Shown here: positions 50,499-60,429 of the stretch, one piece after another
Layout: every line of letters begins with the position of its first letter
How positions within the stretch are numbered: position 1 is the first letter of the stretch
DNA from: Solirubrobacteraceae bacterium
GTDB lineage: Bacteria; Actinomycetota; Thermoleophilia; Solirubrobacterales; Solirubrobacteraceae
Assembly: GCA_030447275.1 (NCBI GenBank)
Contig: JAUJPF010000004.1
Span: forward strand, 62,001-126,000
Direction: 5' to 3'
DNA: 64,000 bases
Position numbers and translations under genes: made by a program
Notes under the pieces: model-generated
Told to the model about the DNA's origin: nothing
Databases searched by the model: none
What the model saw: only the letters and a program-made list of their open reading frames with translations

Positions 50499-53400
50499 CG
50501 ATCGACGTCGCACCCCTCCTCGGCCGCGGTGGGCGGCCCTTCACCGACGAGCAGGCGCGGGCGGTCCTCGACACCGACGGCGACCTGCTGCTCAGCGCGG
50601 CGGCCGGCAGCGGGAAGACGTCGGTCCTCGTCGAGCGCTTCGTCCGGCACGTGCTCGAGGAGGACGTCGCGCCGGGGCGGATCCTCGCGATCACGTTCAC
50701 GGAGAAGGCCGCCGGAGAGATGCGCGAGCGCGTGCGCGACCGGCTGCTCGAGCTGGCCGAGCGCGATGCGGCGGTCGACCCGGCGGCGGCGCGGCGGGCG
50801 CGCGAGGCCGCGCGCGACACCGATGGCGCGTGGATCTCGACGATCCACGGCTTCTGTGCGCGGCTGCTGCGCGGGCACGCGGTGTCCGCCGGGCTCGACC
50901 CGCGCTTCGCCGTGCTCGACGAGCGGGCGGCGCGGGCGCTGCGCGACGGGGCGTGGGAGGAGGCGTTCGCGGGGTGGCTGAGCGAGCGGGGCTCGCCCGC
51001 GCTCGACGTCGCGGCGGGGTTCACCGCCGACCGGCTGCGGGCGGCCGTCGTCGAGGTGCACGATGCGCTGCGCTCGGCGGGCGAGACCGCGCCGCGGCTA
51101 CCCGCCGTTCCGCCGGCGCCCGCTCCCGACGCCTCGGTCCTGCGGGCGGCGGCGGGCGCGGCCGAGGCTGAGCTGTTGGCGGCCGACGGCAAGACCGTCG
51201 AGCGCGCGCGGCTGGCGCTCGGGCGCTGCGGCGACATGCTCGGCGTCGGCGATCTGCCGGGGCCGGGCGCGCTCGACAAGGCGCTGTTCAAGCCGGGCAG
51301 CACCCGCGCGCTCCAGGGCGAGGCGTGCGCTGCGTACCTCGCGGCGCGCGAGGCGTTCGCTTCCGCGTGCGCGCGGCACCGGGCGACGGCGGCGCTGGCC
51401 GAGCTGGACGACCTGCTGCGCCGCTACGGCGCGGCGTACGCGGGGCGCAAGCGGGCGCGGTCGGCGCTCGACTTCGACGACCTCGAGCTGCTCGCCCGCG
51501 ACCTGCTGCGCGACGTGGCGCCGGTGCGCGACGCGTACGCGGAGCGGTTCGAGCGGGTGCTGGTCGACGAGCTCCAGGACTCCAACCCGCGCCAGATCGA
51601 GCTGTTCGACCTGCTCGACGCGCCGCGGTTCTACGTCGGCGACGAGCTCCAGGCGATCTACGGGTTCCGCCACGCCGACGTCGGCGTGTTCCGCGAGCGG
51701 CGGGCGCTGCTGTCCGAGCACGATCGCGCGCTCGCGCTCACCGTGAACTTCCGCTCGCACCCCGAGATCCTCGACGTCGTCAACACGGCGTTCGGCGCGC
51801 GGTTCGGGGAGGGGTTCGCGCCGCTGGTGCCAGGTGCAGTCGCGGGCGACGCCGCGGGGTCCGCCGACCCGCGCGTCGAGCTGCTGATCACCGGCACGCA
51901 GGGCTGGGACGGCGTCGACCTCGGCGCGCTCCCGCGGGCCCAGCGCTGGCGCCATGCGGAGGCGCGGCTCCTCGCGCAACGCCTGCGCGACCTCGTCGAC
52001 GCGGGCGACGCGGCCCCGGAGGAGATCGTCGTCCTCGTCCGCGGCCTCGGCGACCTGCCGGTCTACGAGCGCGCGCTCGAGGACGCCGGGCTCCAGACGC
52101 TCGCCTCCGGAGGCCGCGGCTACTGGGGCCGCCAGGTCGTCCGCGACCTCTGCGCGTGGCTCGCGGCGCTCGCGAACCCCAGCGACGAGCACGCGCTCTA
52201 CGGCGTCCTCGCGTCGCCGCTCGTCGGGCTGTCGACCGACGCGCTCGCTCTGGTGGCCGGAGGGGGCACGGGGCGCGCGTGGCGGCTGGTGGACGCGGCG
52301 TTCGGGGGCGGGGAGGGGGCCGCTCCGCCGGAGGCCGACTCCCCGCTCGCGGCCCTCGCCGCGTCCCTCCCCGGTCGCCTCGCCGCCGCCGACCGCGAGC
52401 GCCTCGCCGCCTTCCGCGACCGCTTCGCCACCGAGCGGGCACTCACGGCGCGGCTCCCGCTCGACGCGCTGCTGCGCCGGGCGATCGAGGCGAGCGACTA
52501 CGACCTGCACGTCCTGCGGCTGCCGGGCGGCGCGCGGCGGCTCGCGAACGTCCACAAGCTGCTGCGGCTCGCCGCCGAGCACGAGCGCGTCAACGGCAGC
52601 GACGTCCGCGGCCTCGTCGACCGGGCGACCGCGGAGATCGAGGCCGACGCTCGCGAGGCCGACGCCCCGGTCGAGCTCGGCGACGCCCGCGCGGTGCGGC
52701 TCATGACGATCCACGCGGCGAAGGGGCTCGAGTTCGGTGTGGTGTGCGTCGCCGACCTCGGCCGGCGGACCTCGACCGACGCGCCCGCCCTCCTCGTCCG
52801 CGACGGCGCCGTGGGCATCCGGCTCAGCCACCTCGACGGCAGCTCCGAGTGCGCGCTCGACTACACCGAGCTGCGCGACCGCCGCCGCGAGGAGGAGCGC
52901 CGGGAGGAGGACCGGATCCTCTACGTCGCGCTGACCCGCGCCGAGCGCCGGCTCATCCTCAGCGGCGGCGCCGACCTCGAGCGCTGGCCGAGCGACGGGC
53001 AGGGCGCGCCGCCGCTCGCGTGGCTCGGGCGGGCGCTGCTCGACGGGCTCGGGGCGCTGCCGAGCGAGGACGACCCGGATCGGATCGTCGCGTGGGGCGG
53101 CGAAGCGTCGGACGCTGGACGCCTGCGCTGCGCCGTCAGCACTCCCGCCACCGTCGGCCGCGTGCTGCGCGCCGAGTCGCTCGCGCCGGCCGGGGCCGAC
53201 CTTCCCCTGGCGCCTTCTCCGCCCGCCCGGGCGCCGCTGCCCGTGCCCGCGCCGCCGCCGCCCGCGGTCCGCTCGCTCTCCTACTCCGCCCTCGAGCAGT
53301 GGCGGCGCTGCGGCTACCGCTTCTACCTCGAGAGGGTGCTCGGCCTCCCGCGCGAGGAGGCGCCGTTCGCGGCGAAGCGCGCGGACGCCGGCCGCGGCGG

Positions 53401-54076
53401 GCTCGAGGGGCGGGTGCGCGGGACCCTCGTCCACGAGGCGCTCGAGGAGCTCGACCTGCGCACCGCCGACCCGGCCCGCGACGCCGAGCGCCTGCTCGAC
53501 GCGGCCGTTGCCCGCAACGCCGTCTCGCCCACCGCCGCCGAGCGTACGGCGCTCACCGCCCTCGTCGTCGGCTTCACGACGACGCCGCTCGCGAGCCGCA
53601 TCGCCGCCGCCGCGCGCGTCCGCCGCGAGCACCCGTTCGCGCTGCCGCTCGGGGATGCGCTGCTCACCGGCGTCGTCGACGTGCTCGCCGAGGAGTCCGA
53701 CGGCACCGCGCTCGTCGTCGACTACAAGACCGACCGCGTCGCTCCCGGCGCCGACCTCGAGGAGCTGGTCGAGCGCGACTACGGCGTCCAGCGCCGCGCC
53801 TACGCGCTCGCCGCCCTCGCCGGCGGCCACGCGGAGGTCGAGGTCGCCTACGCCTTCCTCGAGCGGCAGGCGGAGCCGGTCGTGGCACGGTTCGCCGCCG
53901 CCGACCGCGACCGCCTCCGGAGCGAGCTGCACGAGCTGGCTCACGGCGCGCTGGCCGGCGACTTCCCGGTGAGCGACGCGCCGCACGCGGACCTGTGCGC
54001 CGGCTGCCCGGGCCGCCGCGCCCTGTGCGTCCACCCGGAGGAGCTGACCGGTCGCGAGCTTCCGCTCGCGGGCTAG
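50495..54076 (+). CDS. AddA/UvrD-family helicase-nuclease
   Basis: 1193 residues. Walker A A-A-A-G-S-G-K-T-S, motif Ia T-F-T-E-K-A-A, motif II V-D-E-L-Q-D-S-N, motif III Q-A-I-Y-G-F-R, motif V T-I-H-A-A-K-G-L-E-F and motif VI Y-V-A-L-T-R-A make a complete superfamily 1A helicase. The C-terminal nuclease has G-V-V-D-V-L and V-D-Y-K-T-D-R, then a cysteine cluster C-A-G-C-P-G-R-R-A-L-C. Motor and nuclease are thus intact, unlike its partner's P-loop. GTG start overlaps the addB stop. Confidence 0.9.
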   Translation: MTIDVAPLLGRGGRPFTDEQARAVLDTDGDLLLSAAAGSGKTSVLVERFVRHVLEEDVAPGRILAITFTEKAAGEMRERVRDRLLELAERDAAVDPAAARRAREAARDTDGAWISTIHGFCARLLRGHAVSAGLDPRFAVLDERAARALRDGAWEEAFAGWLSERGSPALDVAAGFTADRLRAAVVEVHDALRSAGETAPRLPAVPPAPAPDASVLRAAAGAAEAELLAADGKTVERARLALGRCGDMLGVGDLPGPGALDKALFKPGSTRALQGEACAAYLAAREAFASACARHRATAALAELDDLLRRYGAAYAGRKRARSALDFDDLELLARDLLRDVAPVRDAYAERFERVLVDELQDSNPRQIELFDLLDAPRFYVGDELQAIYGFRHADVGVFRERRALLSEHDRALALTVNFRSHPEILDVVNTAFGARFGEGFAPLVPGAVAGDAAGSADPRVELLITGTQGWDGVDLGALPRAQRWRHAEARLLAQRLRDLVDAGDAAPEEIVVLVRGLGDLPVYERALEDAGLQTLASGGRGYWGRQVVRDLCAWLAALANPSDEHALYGVLASPLVGLSTDALALVAGGGTGRAWRLVDAAFGGGEGAAPPEADSPLAALAASLPGRLAAADRERLAAFRDRFATERALTARLPLDALLRRAIEASDYDLHVLRLPGGARRLANVHKLLRLAAEHERVNGSDVRGLVDRATAEIEADAREADAPVELGDARAVRLMTIHAAKGLEFGVVCVADLGRRTSTDAPALLVRDGAVGIRLSHLDGSSECALDYTELRDRRREEERREEDRILYVALTRAERRLILSGGADLERWPSDGQGAPPLAWLGRALLDGLGALPSEDDPDRIVAWGGEASDAGRLRCAVSTPATVGRVLRAESLAPAGADLPLAPSPPARAPLPVPAPPPPAVRSLSYSALEQWRRCGYRFYLERVLGLPREEAPFAAKRADAGRGGLEGRVRGTLVHEALEELDLRTADPARDAERLLDAAVARNAVSPTAAERTALTALVVGFTTTPLASRIAAAARVRREHPFALPLGDALLTGVVDVLAEESDGTALVVDYKTDRVAPGADLEELVERDYGVQRRAYALAALAGGHAEVEVAYAFLERQAEPVVARFAAADRDRLRSELHELAHGALAGDFPVSDAPHADLCAGCPGRRALCVHPEELTGRELPLAG

Positions 54077-55023
54077 CTCGCCGTCTCGCCCGCGTCGCGC
54101 GCCGCCGGCAGCGCGACGCCGACGGGAGCGGGGTTCTCCGGCGACGGCGGGGGCGAGGGAGGCGGCGGGCCGCCGCGGCCCGCGATCTGCGCGCGCTCGA
54201 TCGAGCCGTTCAGCTCGCCGCCGAGCAGGAACGCGTTGCTCGTCAGGTACAGCCACAGCAGCAGGATCACCGCTCCCGCGAACGCCCCGTAGGTCGCGCC
54301 GACGTTGCCGAAGTTCGACACGTAGAAGAAGAACGCGCCGGACGCCGCGAGCCAGATCACCACGCCGAGGACCGCGCCCGGGGAGATCCACTCAAAGCGC
54401 CGGTGCGGCAGGTCCGGCGCGAACGCGTAGATGATCGCGAACGTCAGCATCATCGCCGCGAGCGCGACGAGCCAGCGCGCGTATGTCCAGATCGTCCCCG
54501 CCGTCTCGCCGAGCCCGATCGTCCCGAAGAGGTCCTTGGCCACGTCGCCGCCGAGCAGCACCGAGATCAGCGCGATGAGCCCGAGCGCGATCACGAGCAG
54601 CGTCCACGCGATGTCGATGAGCTTGCGCCGCACGAAGCTGCGGTCCTCGTCGACGGCGTAGACCACGTTCAGCGCGCGGCCCGCCGCCCCGAACGCGCCC
54701 GACGCGCCGTTGATGCCCAGTGCGAGGCCGAGGACCAGCGCGAACCCGGCCTTCGCGCCCGACGTCTCGATCAGCGTCGCGAGCGACGCCTCCACCGCGT
54801 CGACGACGCTCGCGGGCGCTCCCGCGTCCTCCAGGTAGCGGGTGGCGTCGGTCACCATCGTCGGGTCGCCGACGAGCCCCAGCACGGACACCGCGACGAG
54901 CAGCCCCGGGAACAGCGACATCACCAGGAAGTACGTCATCGCCGCCGCCCAGTCGGTCATGTGGTGCTCGCGGAACATCTTCACGGCCTGGACGAGCAGC
55001 GTCTTCAGGGACGGGCGATCCAT
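54073..55023 (-). CDS. YihY/BrkB-type inner membrane protein
   Basis: 316 residues with six membrane helices and the family segments M-T-D-W-A-A-A-M-T-Y-F-L-V-M-S-L-F-P and Y-G-A-F-A-G-A-V-I-L-L-L-W-L-Y. The C-terminal 45 residues are Pro-rich and cytoplasmic. Function in the family is unsettled. Its stop overlaps the addA stop by 4 bases. Confidence 0.88.
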   Translation of the reverse strand: MDRPSLKTLLVQAVKMFREHHMTDWAAAMTYFLVMSLFPGLLVAVSVLGLVGDPTMVTDATRYLEDAGAPASVVDAVEASLATLIETSGAKAGFALVLGLALGINGASGAFGAAGRALNVVYAVDEDRSFVRRKLIDIAWTLLVIALGLIALISVLLGGDVAKDLFGTIGLGETAGTIWTYARWLVALAAMMLTFAIIYAFAPDLPHRRFEWISPGAVLGVVIWLAASGAFFFYVSNFGNVGATYGAFAGAVILLLWLYLTSNAFLLGGELNGSIERAQIAGRGGPPPPSPPPSPENPAPVGVALPAARDAGETAS

Positions 55024-55150
55024 GGCAGCCGCCCTACCCGCGGCGGGGTGCCGGAAGCAGCACCGACGGGGACGGGCGTTCGCAGCGGTTGGAGACGGGC
55101 CGCGAAGGGAACGTGCAGGGGAGCGTGCCACACGACTGCCGATCAGCCTG

Positions 55151-55944
55151 ATGCAACGTCGCTCCGCCGCAGCGGCGAGCGGCCCCGAGCGCGAGGCCGA
55201 GGACCGCGAGCTCTTCGTCAAGCTCAAGGCGGGCGACCAGTCCGCCCGCGAGCAGCTCGCCGAGCGGTTCCTCCCGCTCGCCCGCCAGCTCGCGCGCCGC
55301 TACCAGCGCGCCGACGAGCCGCTCGACGACCTCGTCCAGGTCGCGTCGCTCGGCCTCATCAAGGCGATCGACCGCTTCGACCCGCGGCGCGAGTCGCGTT
55401 CTCGAGCCTACGCGGTTCCCCATCCTCGGCGAGCTGAAGCGCCGCTTCCGCGACCGCACGTGGTCGGTCCGCGTCGCGCGACCTCGGGGGCTCGCGCTCA
55501 AGGTCGACAAGGCGGTCGCGACGCTTCCAGCCGCGACCTGCGCCGCCAGCCGTCGGTCATCGAGATCGCGGAGGCGGTCGACGCGGGGAGGAGGACGTGC
55601 TCGAGGCGCTCGAGGCCGCGGGCGCCTACCGCGCGACGTCGTTCGACGCCCGCGCAGCACCGGCGACGAGACGGCGGGGACAACCTGGCCGACGCGCTCG
55701 GCACCACCGCGAACGACTTCGGCCTCGCCGAGCAGCGCGCGACGCTCGAGCGGCTGATGGCCGCGATCTGCACCGCGCGAGCGCCGAGGTGCTCGGCTGC
55801 GCTTCGTCGAGGACCTGACGCAGGCCGAGATCGGCGAGCGCATCGGCGTCTCGCATGCAGGTGTCGCGCCTCATCCGCCAGTCCCTCGCGCGCTACCGCC
55901 GGCCTCGCCGCCGAGCGCCACCTGCCCGGCGGACCGGAGGGTGA
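55151..55944 (+). CDS. SigB/SigF-type RNA polymerase sigma factor (many frameshifts)
   Basis: Region 2 is clear in the first frame (L-D-D-L-V-Q-V-A-S-L-G-L-I-K-A-I-D-R-F-D-P). After 55.40 kb pieces in different frames still give the rest: G-E-L-K-R-R-F-R-D-R-T-W-S-V-R-V, P-S-V-I-E-I-A-E-A-V (region 3), and F-V-E-D-L-T-Q-A-E-I-G-E-R-I-G (region 4). Length fits a group 3 stress/sporulation sigma factor of about 260 residues. Its TGA overlaps the ATG of the next gene. The anti-sigma module at 60-61.7 kb is its likely control. Confidence 0.82.
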
Positions 55945-56594
55945 TGGCCCAGGCAGCGATCCTCGACGTCGACGGCACCCCTCGTCGACACGAACTACCA
56001 GCACGCGCTCGCGTGGTACCGCGCGTTCCGCCAGGGCGGAGTTCGTCATCCGATCTGGAAGATCCACCGCGCGATCGGGATGGGCGGCGACCAGCTCATG
56101 CCGCACCCTGATCGGCGAGGAGAAGGCCGAGCACGGCGATCAGATCAACACGCCGAGGACCCGCTCTTCAAGGTGATGATCGAGGAGTGCGAGCCGTTCG
56201 AGGCGCGCGCACGCTCGCGCCGACCTGCGCGAGCGCGGCAAGACCCGTGATCCTCGCGAGCTCGGCGAAGGGCAGCGACGTCGAGCACTACCTCGACCTC
56301 CTCGAGGCCCGCGCGAGCTGGCCAACGACTGGACGATGTCCGACGACGTCGAGCAGACCAAGCCCCGAGCCCGACCTCATGAAGGCGGCGATCGAGAAGG
56401 CGGGCACCGACGACGCGGTGATGGTCGGCGACACGCCGTGGGACGTCGAGGCGGCGCGCAGGGCCGGCATCGACACGATCGCGGTCCTGACCGGCGGGTT
56501 CTCCGCCGACGAGCTGCGCGAGGCGGGCGCCGCGCAGATCTTCGAGTCGATCGACGAGCTGCGCAAGCGCATCGGCGAGACCGCTCTCGGGTAG
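55944..56594 (+). CDS. HAD-family phosphatase (many frameshifts before 56.37 kb)
   Basis: About 215 residues. Motif I is encoded at the start (I-L-D-V-D-G-T, then L-V-D-T-N), motif II follows (I-L-A-S-S-A-K-G), and the C-terminal part is clean: M-V-G-D-T-P-W-D-V-E-A-A-R-R-A-G. At least eight single-base changes between 55975 and 56365 break the frame. Phosphoglycolate-phosphatase-like; substrate unknown. Confidence 0.82.
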
Positions 56595-56604
56595 CCGGGC
56601 GGGC

Positions 56605-56790
56605 ATGACCGCGCTCGAAGTCCCGCAGCCCGTGCAGCCGCCCCAGCCCGCCGTTCCGGCCAGCCCGGGCGTCCCGACCTCGCCCGACACGCCGGGGACG
56701 CCGGCCGAGCCGGTCACCCCCGCCGTGCCCGAGGCGCGACCGTGCCGACGGACCCCGTGCCGGGGCGAGGTACCGGCCGACCCCGCGACC
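56605..56790 (+). other. low-complexity Pro-rich/Gly-rich stretch
   Basis: Plus strand reads as a Pro/Val/Thr-rich peptide from an ATG at 56605; minus strand reads as a Gly/Ala/Thr-rich tail that could continue the ferritin-like protein. Both frames are open and low in complexity, so I cannot decide which, if either, is translated. Confidence 0.3.
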
Positions 56791-57323
56791 CTGACCCGCT
56801 GGGCCAGGCCCTCGGCCTCAGCCTTCTCGCGCAGGAAGCCCTCGAACAGCCGGCGGTGGCCTTCCTCGTCGCGCAGGACGGTGCGACCATGTCCGTGGTC
56901 ACCGGAGTCGACCGGCTCGGTGACCTCGATGATCCGGTTGTAGTGCTCGATGGCGCCGGTCTCGGCCTCGATGACGCCGCGGATGACGTGGACGATGTCG
57001 GTCTGGCGCTCGGGCGGCTGGAGGAAGGTCTGCTCGGCGACGAAGTCGAAGCAGGCCAGGACACGACGCCGTAGAGCTCCTTGATCCGCGCCGCGAACTG
57101 CTGCGCGTGGCCGAGGCTCCTCCTGGATGTCGGTCTGGAGCGACTCGATGACCTGGGCGCGGAGGCCGTCGGGTTCGTCGAGTTGGCGATGCTGGCTCAT
57201 CACCGTCTCGATCTCCATCCAGTACGCCTTGGTCAGGAGCTCGATGATCTGCTCGCGCTGCTCGCGCTTGTCGTCGGAGAGGATGCCCTGGGCGGCAGAG
57301 CAGGGCGGTGCTGTGGTCGCCAC
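56790..57323 (-). CDS. ferritin-like diiron-domain protein (frameshifts)
   Basis: About 175 residues of a bacterioferritin/rubrerythrin-like four-helix protein: I-E-L-L-T-K-A-Y-W-M-E-I-E-T-V-M near the start, L-Q-T-D-I-Q-E-E, then T-D-I-V-H-V-I-R-G-V-I-E-A-E-T-G-A-I-E-H-Y (E-x2-H type metal site) and L-R-D-E-E-G-H-R-R-L-F-E-G-F-L. Frame changes occur near 57115, 57060 and 56890. GTG start at 57323 is tentative; the C-terminal end is not fixed. May store iron or bind a diiron centre. Confidence 0.75.
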
Positions 57324-57363
57324 TCCGACTGCCCCGAAACGCGCGCCGGTACGCGGTAGGCGT

Positions 57364-57383
57364 CGTGTACACGCGCATGCGCG
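57364..57383. promoter_or_regulatory. adjacent palindromes CGTGTACACG and CGCGCATGCGCG
   Basis: Two perfect palindromes, 57364-57373 and 57372-57383, overlap by two bases in the gap between the divergent ferritin-like and PfpI genes. Position suggests an operator. Base accuracy in this region is doubtful. Confidence 0.35.
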
Positions 57384-57395
57384 ACGATCACGGCC

Positions 57396-58010
57396 ATGCG
57401 GATCGAGATCGTGGTGTACGACGGGTTCGACGAGCTCGACGCGATCGGGCCCTTCGAGGTCCTGCGCAACGCGGCGGCGTCGTCGAGGATCTGGACGTCG
57501 AGCTGGTCGGCGTCGAGGCGGAGAGCGTCGTGACCGCCTCGCACGGCCTGCGCGTGACCGTCGACGGCGGGCTCTCCGGCGACGCCGACCTGGTGATCGT
57601 CCCCGGTGGCGGCTGGAACGACCGCGCGGCGGCGGGCGCGAGAGCCGAGGCCGACCGCGGCGTGCTGCCCGCCCGGCTGGCCGAGCTGCACGAGCGCGGC
57701 GCGCGGATCGGGTCGGTGTGCACCGGCGGGATGCTGCTCGCCGCTGCCGGATTGACGGACGGGCGCGCGACGACCCACCACGGCGCGCTCGACGACCTGC
57801 GGGCCAGCAGGGCGGAGGTCGTGGACGCGTGGTCGACGACGGCGATGTCGTCGGCCGGCGGCGTCACGTCGGGCCTCGACCTCGCGCTGCACCTCGTGGA
57901 ACGCCAGGTGGGCAAGCAGCTCGCCGACGGCATCGCGCGAAGATGGAGCTCACGCGCGACCGGCGCGTGTGGACGGGCGACCCCAGCGCGGGATCACCAC
58001 GACGCCGCCG
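57396..58010 (+). CDS. DJ-1/PfpI-family protein (frameshifts)
   Basis: About 200 residues: E-I-V-V-Y-D-G-F-D-E-L-D-A-I-G-P-F-E at the start, D-L-V-I-V-P-G-G-G-W-N, and the nucleophile cysteine in I-G-S-V-C-T-G-G-M-L-L-A-A-A-G-L. This is the ThiJ/PfpI class I glutamine amidotransferase-like fold. A frame change near 57480 and one near 57940 are needed; the end is approximate. Confidence 0.82.
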
Positions 58011-58144
58011 CCGACCGCGCACTCGTCGTCGGTGGCGTCGGTGATCGCGGCCACGGCGGCGGCGGGGGAGCGCGGTTGCGACGAGCGCCGCAACAACGCG
58101 TGCGGCAAGGAGGCGAGCGGTCGTCGTCAGGGTGCCTTACCCCT

Positions 58145-58990
58145 ATGCGTGCGATCTGGACCGGCGCGATCTCGTTCGGCCTCGTGAACGTCCCCATCCG
58201 GCTGTACTCCGCCGTCCAGCGCAAGACGGTGCGCTTCAACCAGCTCGACTCCGAGGGCAACGTCCGCATCGGCAAAGCGCGTGAACCTGTCACGGGCGAC
58301 GAGGTCCGTACGAGCGGCTCGTGAAGGGCTACGAGATCGCCCCGGGCTCCTACGTGATCGTCGGGCCGAGGGCTCGCGCGCTCGAGCCGCACCGCACGAA
58401 AGACGATCGACATCCTCGACTTCGTCGACCTCCGTGGAGATCGACCCGATCTTCTACGACCACCCGTACTACCTCGCCCCCGGCGGCCGACGGCGCCAAG
58501 CCGTACAAGCTCCTCTCCGAGGCGATGCGTGGACAAAGCAAGGTCGCGATCGGCACGGTCGTCATCCGCCAGAAGCAGGCGGTCGTCGCGCTGCGGCCGC
58601 GGGCGACGTGCTCCAGATGGCGACGCTGATCTCACCGACGAGGATCGTCCCCACCGACCGCCTCGACGACCTGCCCGACGACGACGTCGAGCTCGCCGAG
58701 CGCGAGCTGGCGATCGCCAAGCAGCTCGTCGAGTCGCTGGCCGCCCGCTGGGACCCGGGCCGCTACAAGGACGAGTACCGCGAGAAGGTGCTCCAGCTCG
58801 TCGAGAGCAAGGCGGCCGGCAAGGAGGTCGCGGTGCAGCCCGACGCGCCCGGGCCGCCCCGGTGCCGGACCTCATGTCGGCGCTCAAGGCGTCGCTCGAG
58901 GCCGTGCAGTCGCAGCCCGCGAACCGAAGCGCCCGTGCGCAAGCGCCGACGACGACGACGAAGCGCAAGGCGGCGGGCGAAGAGCCAGGT
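58145..58990 (+). CDS. ku: Ku DNA end-binding protein (frameshifts)
   Basis: About 285 residues. M-R-A-I-W-T-G-A-I-S-F-G-L-V-N-V-P-I-R-L-Y is the classic bacterial Ku start; later pieces in shifted frames give Y-E-I-A-P-G-S-Y-V-I-V, K-V-A-I-G-T-V-V-I-R-Q-K-Q, and Y-K-D-E-Y-R-E-K-V-L-Q-L-V-E. Ku homodimer binds double-strand ends and recruits LigD for non-homologous end joining. No ligD gene is in view. Tail end approximate. Confidence 0.88.
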
Positions 58991-58999
58991 AGGTCACCC

Positions 59000-60131
59000 G
59001 CGTGCCGCCCGCCATACGCCTTCGCCGAGCCGACCCCCGCCGGGCCGGGCATCCTGCGCCGCCGCCGCGGCAAGGGCTTCCAGTACGTCGACGCCGCCGG
59101 GACGAGGTCGACGACCCCGAGCTGCTCCAGCCGCATCGGCGAGCTGGTCATCCATGCGGCGTGGCAGGAGGTGTGGATCTGCCCGTACCCCGGCGGCCAC
59201 ATCCAGGCGACCGGGCTCGACGCCCGCGGGCGCAAGTACCTCTACCACCAGAAGTGGCGCCAGCGGCGACCAGGAAGAAGTTCGACGACATGGTCCGCTT
59301 CGCGCGCTCGCTGCCCGCGATGCGCGAGGCCGTCCAGCGCGACCTCGCCTCCGACCCGCTGTCCGCGAGCAGAGCCTCGCGTGCGCCGTCCGGCTGCTCG
59401 ACAAGGGTTCTTGCATCGGCTCGGAGGACTACGCGGTCACCCCGGCGAGACCTGCAGGCACGATGCGCAAGGGCACGTCCGGCTCGACGGCGACCTGCTG
59501 CTGTTCGACCTGCCCGGCCAAGCACGGCAAGCGCCAGGTGCGGTCCGTGATCGACCACGACGTCGCCGAGGTCGTCGCGCGCGGCAAGCAGCAAGCGCCG
59601 CGGCGGGGAAGGAGCTGCTCGCCGCGGCCGGGCGTGGGTCGACGTCAAGTCGGTCGACATCAACGACTACCTCGAGAGCGGTCACCGGGCTCTCGATGAG
59701 CGCCAGGACTTCCGCACGTGGAACGCCACCGTGCTCGCGGCGAGTCGCGCTCGCGGTCGGGAAGCCTGGCCCATGGCTCGAAGACGGCGCTCGGCGCGAT
59801 CACCGCGCGATCAAGGAGGTCGCGTACTACCATCGGCGGCGCCCGCCCGTCGCCCGCGCCTCGTACATCGACCCGCGCGTCTTCGACCAGTTCGTCGACG
59901 GCGTGGTCATCGACTCGACGATCGCGGTGACCGAGGCCGACGAGCCGCGATCCAGGGCGGTCGAGCACGCCGTGCTCCGACCTCATCGACGACAACGCCC
60001 AGGCGGACGGCGTCGGCGAGATCGAGGACCTGGAGGAGCTGCTGCCGAGCCGCAGCAGGCGGCTTCGTCGAGCGCCTCGACCGCGGCGTCGCGCGACTCG
60101 AGGATGGTGAAGATCTGATCGAGGCCGGGTG
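59000..60131 (+). CDS. DNA topoisomerase IB (many frameshifts)
   Basis: About 360 residues in shifted pieces: F-A-E-P-T-P-A-G-P-G-I-L-R-R-R-R-G-K-G-F-Q-Y, W-I-C-P-Y-P-G-G-H-I-Q-A-T-G-L-D-A-R-G-R-K-Y-L-Y-H, V-R-F-A-R-S-L-P-A-M-R, G-S-E-D-Y-A-V-T, V-R-S-V-I-D-H-D-V-A-E-V-V-A-R-G, and near the end A-S-Y-I-D-P-R-V-F, which contains the region of the active-site tyrosine. Same layout as bacterial TopIB. Relaxes supercoils via a 3'-phosphotyrosine. Convergent with the STAS gene. Confidence 0.82.
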
Positions 60132-60405
60132 ATCTCGAACGTCTTCGCGATGTTGGCGTCGGTGTTGACGATGACCAGCGAGCCGTCGCGGGACCGCAGG
60201 CGCCGGTATTCGATCAGCACGCCGAGGCGGTGGTCGAGGAACGTCGTCTCCGAGGAGGTCGACGACGACGCGGGTGGCGCCGTTCTCGATGGCCTCCTGG
60301 AAGGCGTCTTCTTCGGCTCAGGGGCGGTGAACAGGTCGATCTCGCCGCGCACGGCGACGTGCGCGCGCCTCAGGAAGGTCCTCGGACAGTCCGAACTCAG
60401 CTGGC
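60066..60405 (-). CDS. STAS-domain anti-sigma factor antagonist (frameshifts)
   Basis: About 110 residues. Pieces read V-R-G-E-I-D-L-F-T-A-P-E, T-F-L-D (around the phosphorylated Ser/Thr), G-V-L-I, R-R-L-R-S-R-D-G-S-L-V-I-V-N-T-D-A-N-I-A-K-T-F-E-I-T and I-F-T-I-L-E-S-R-D-A-A-V-E-A-L, the SpoIIAA/RsbV pattern. Start ATG at 60405. It would release a sigma factor by sequestering its anti-sigma kinase. Confidence 0.8.
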
Positions 60406-60429
60406 ATCGCCGGATTCAATCCAGTCTTC

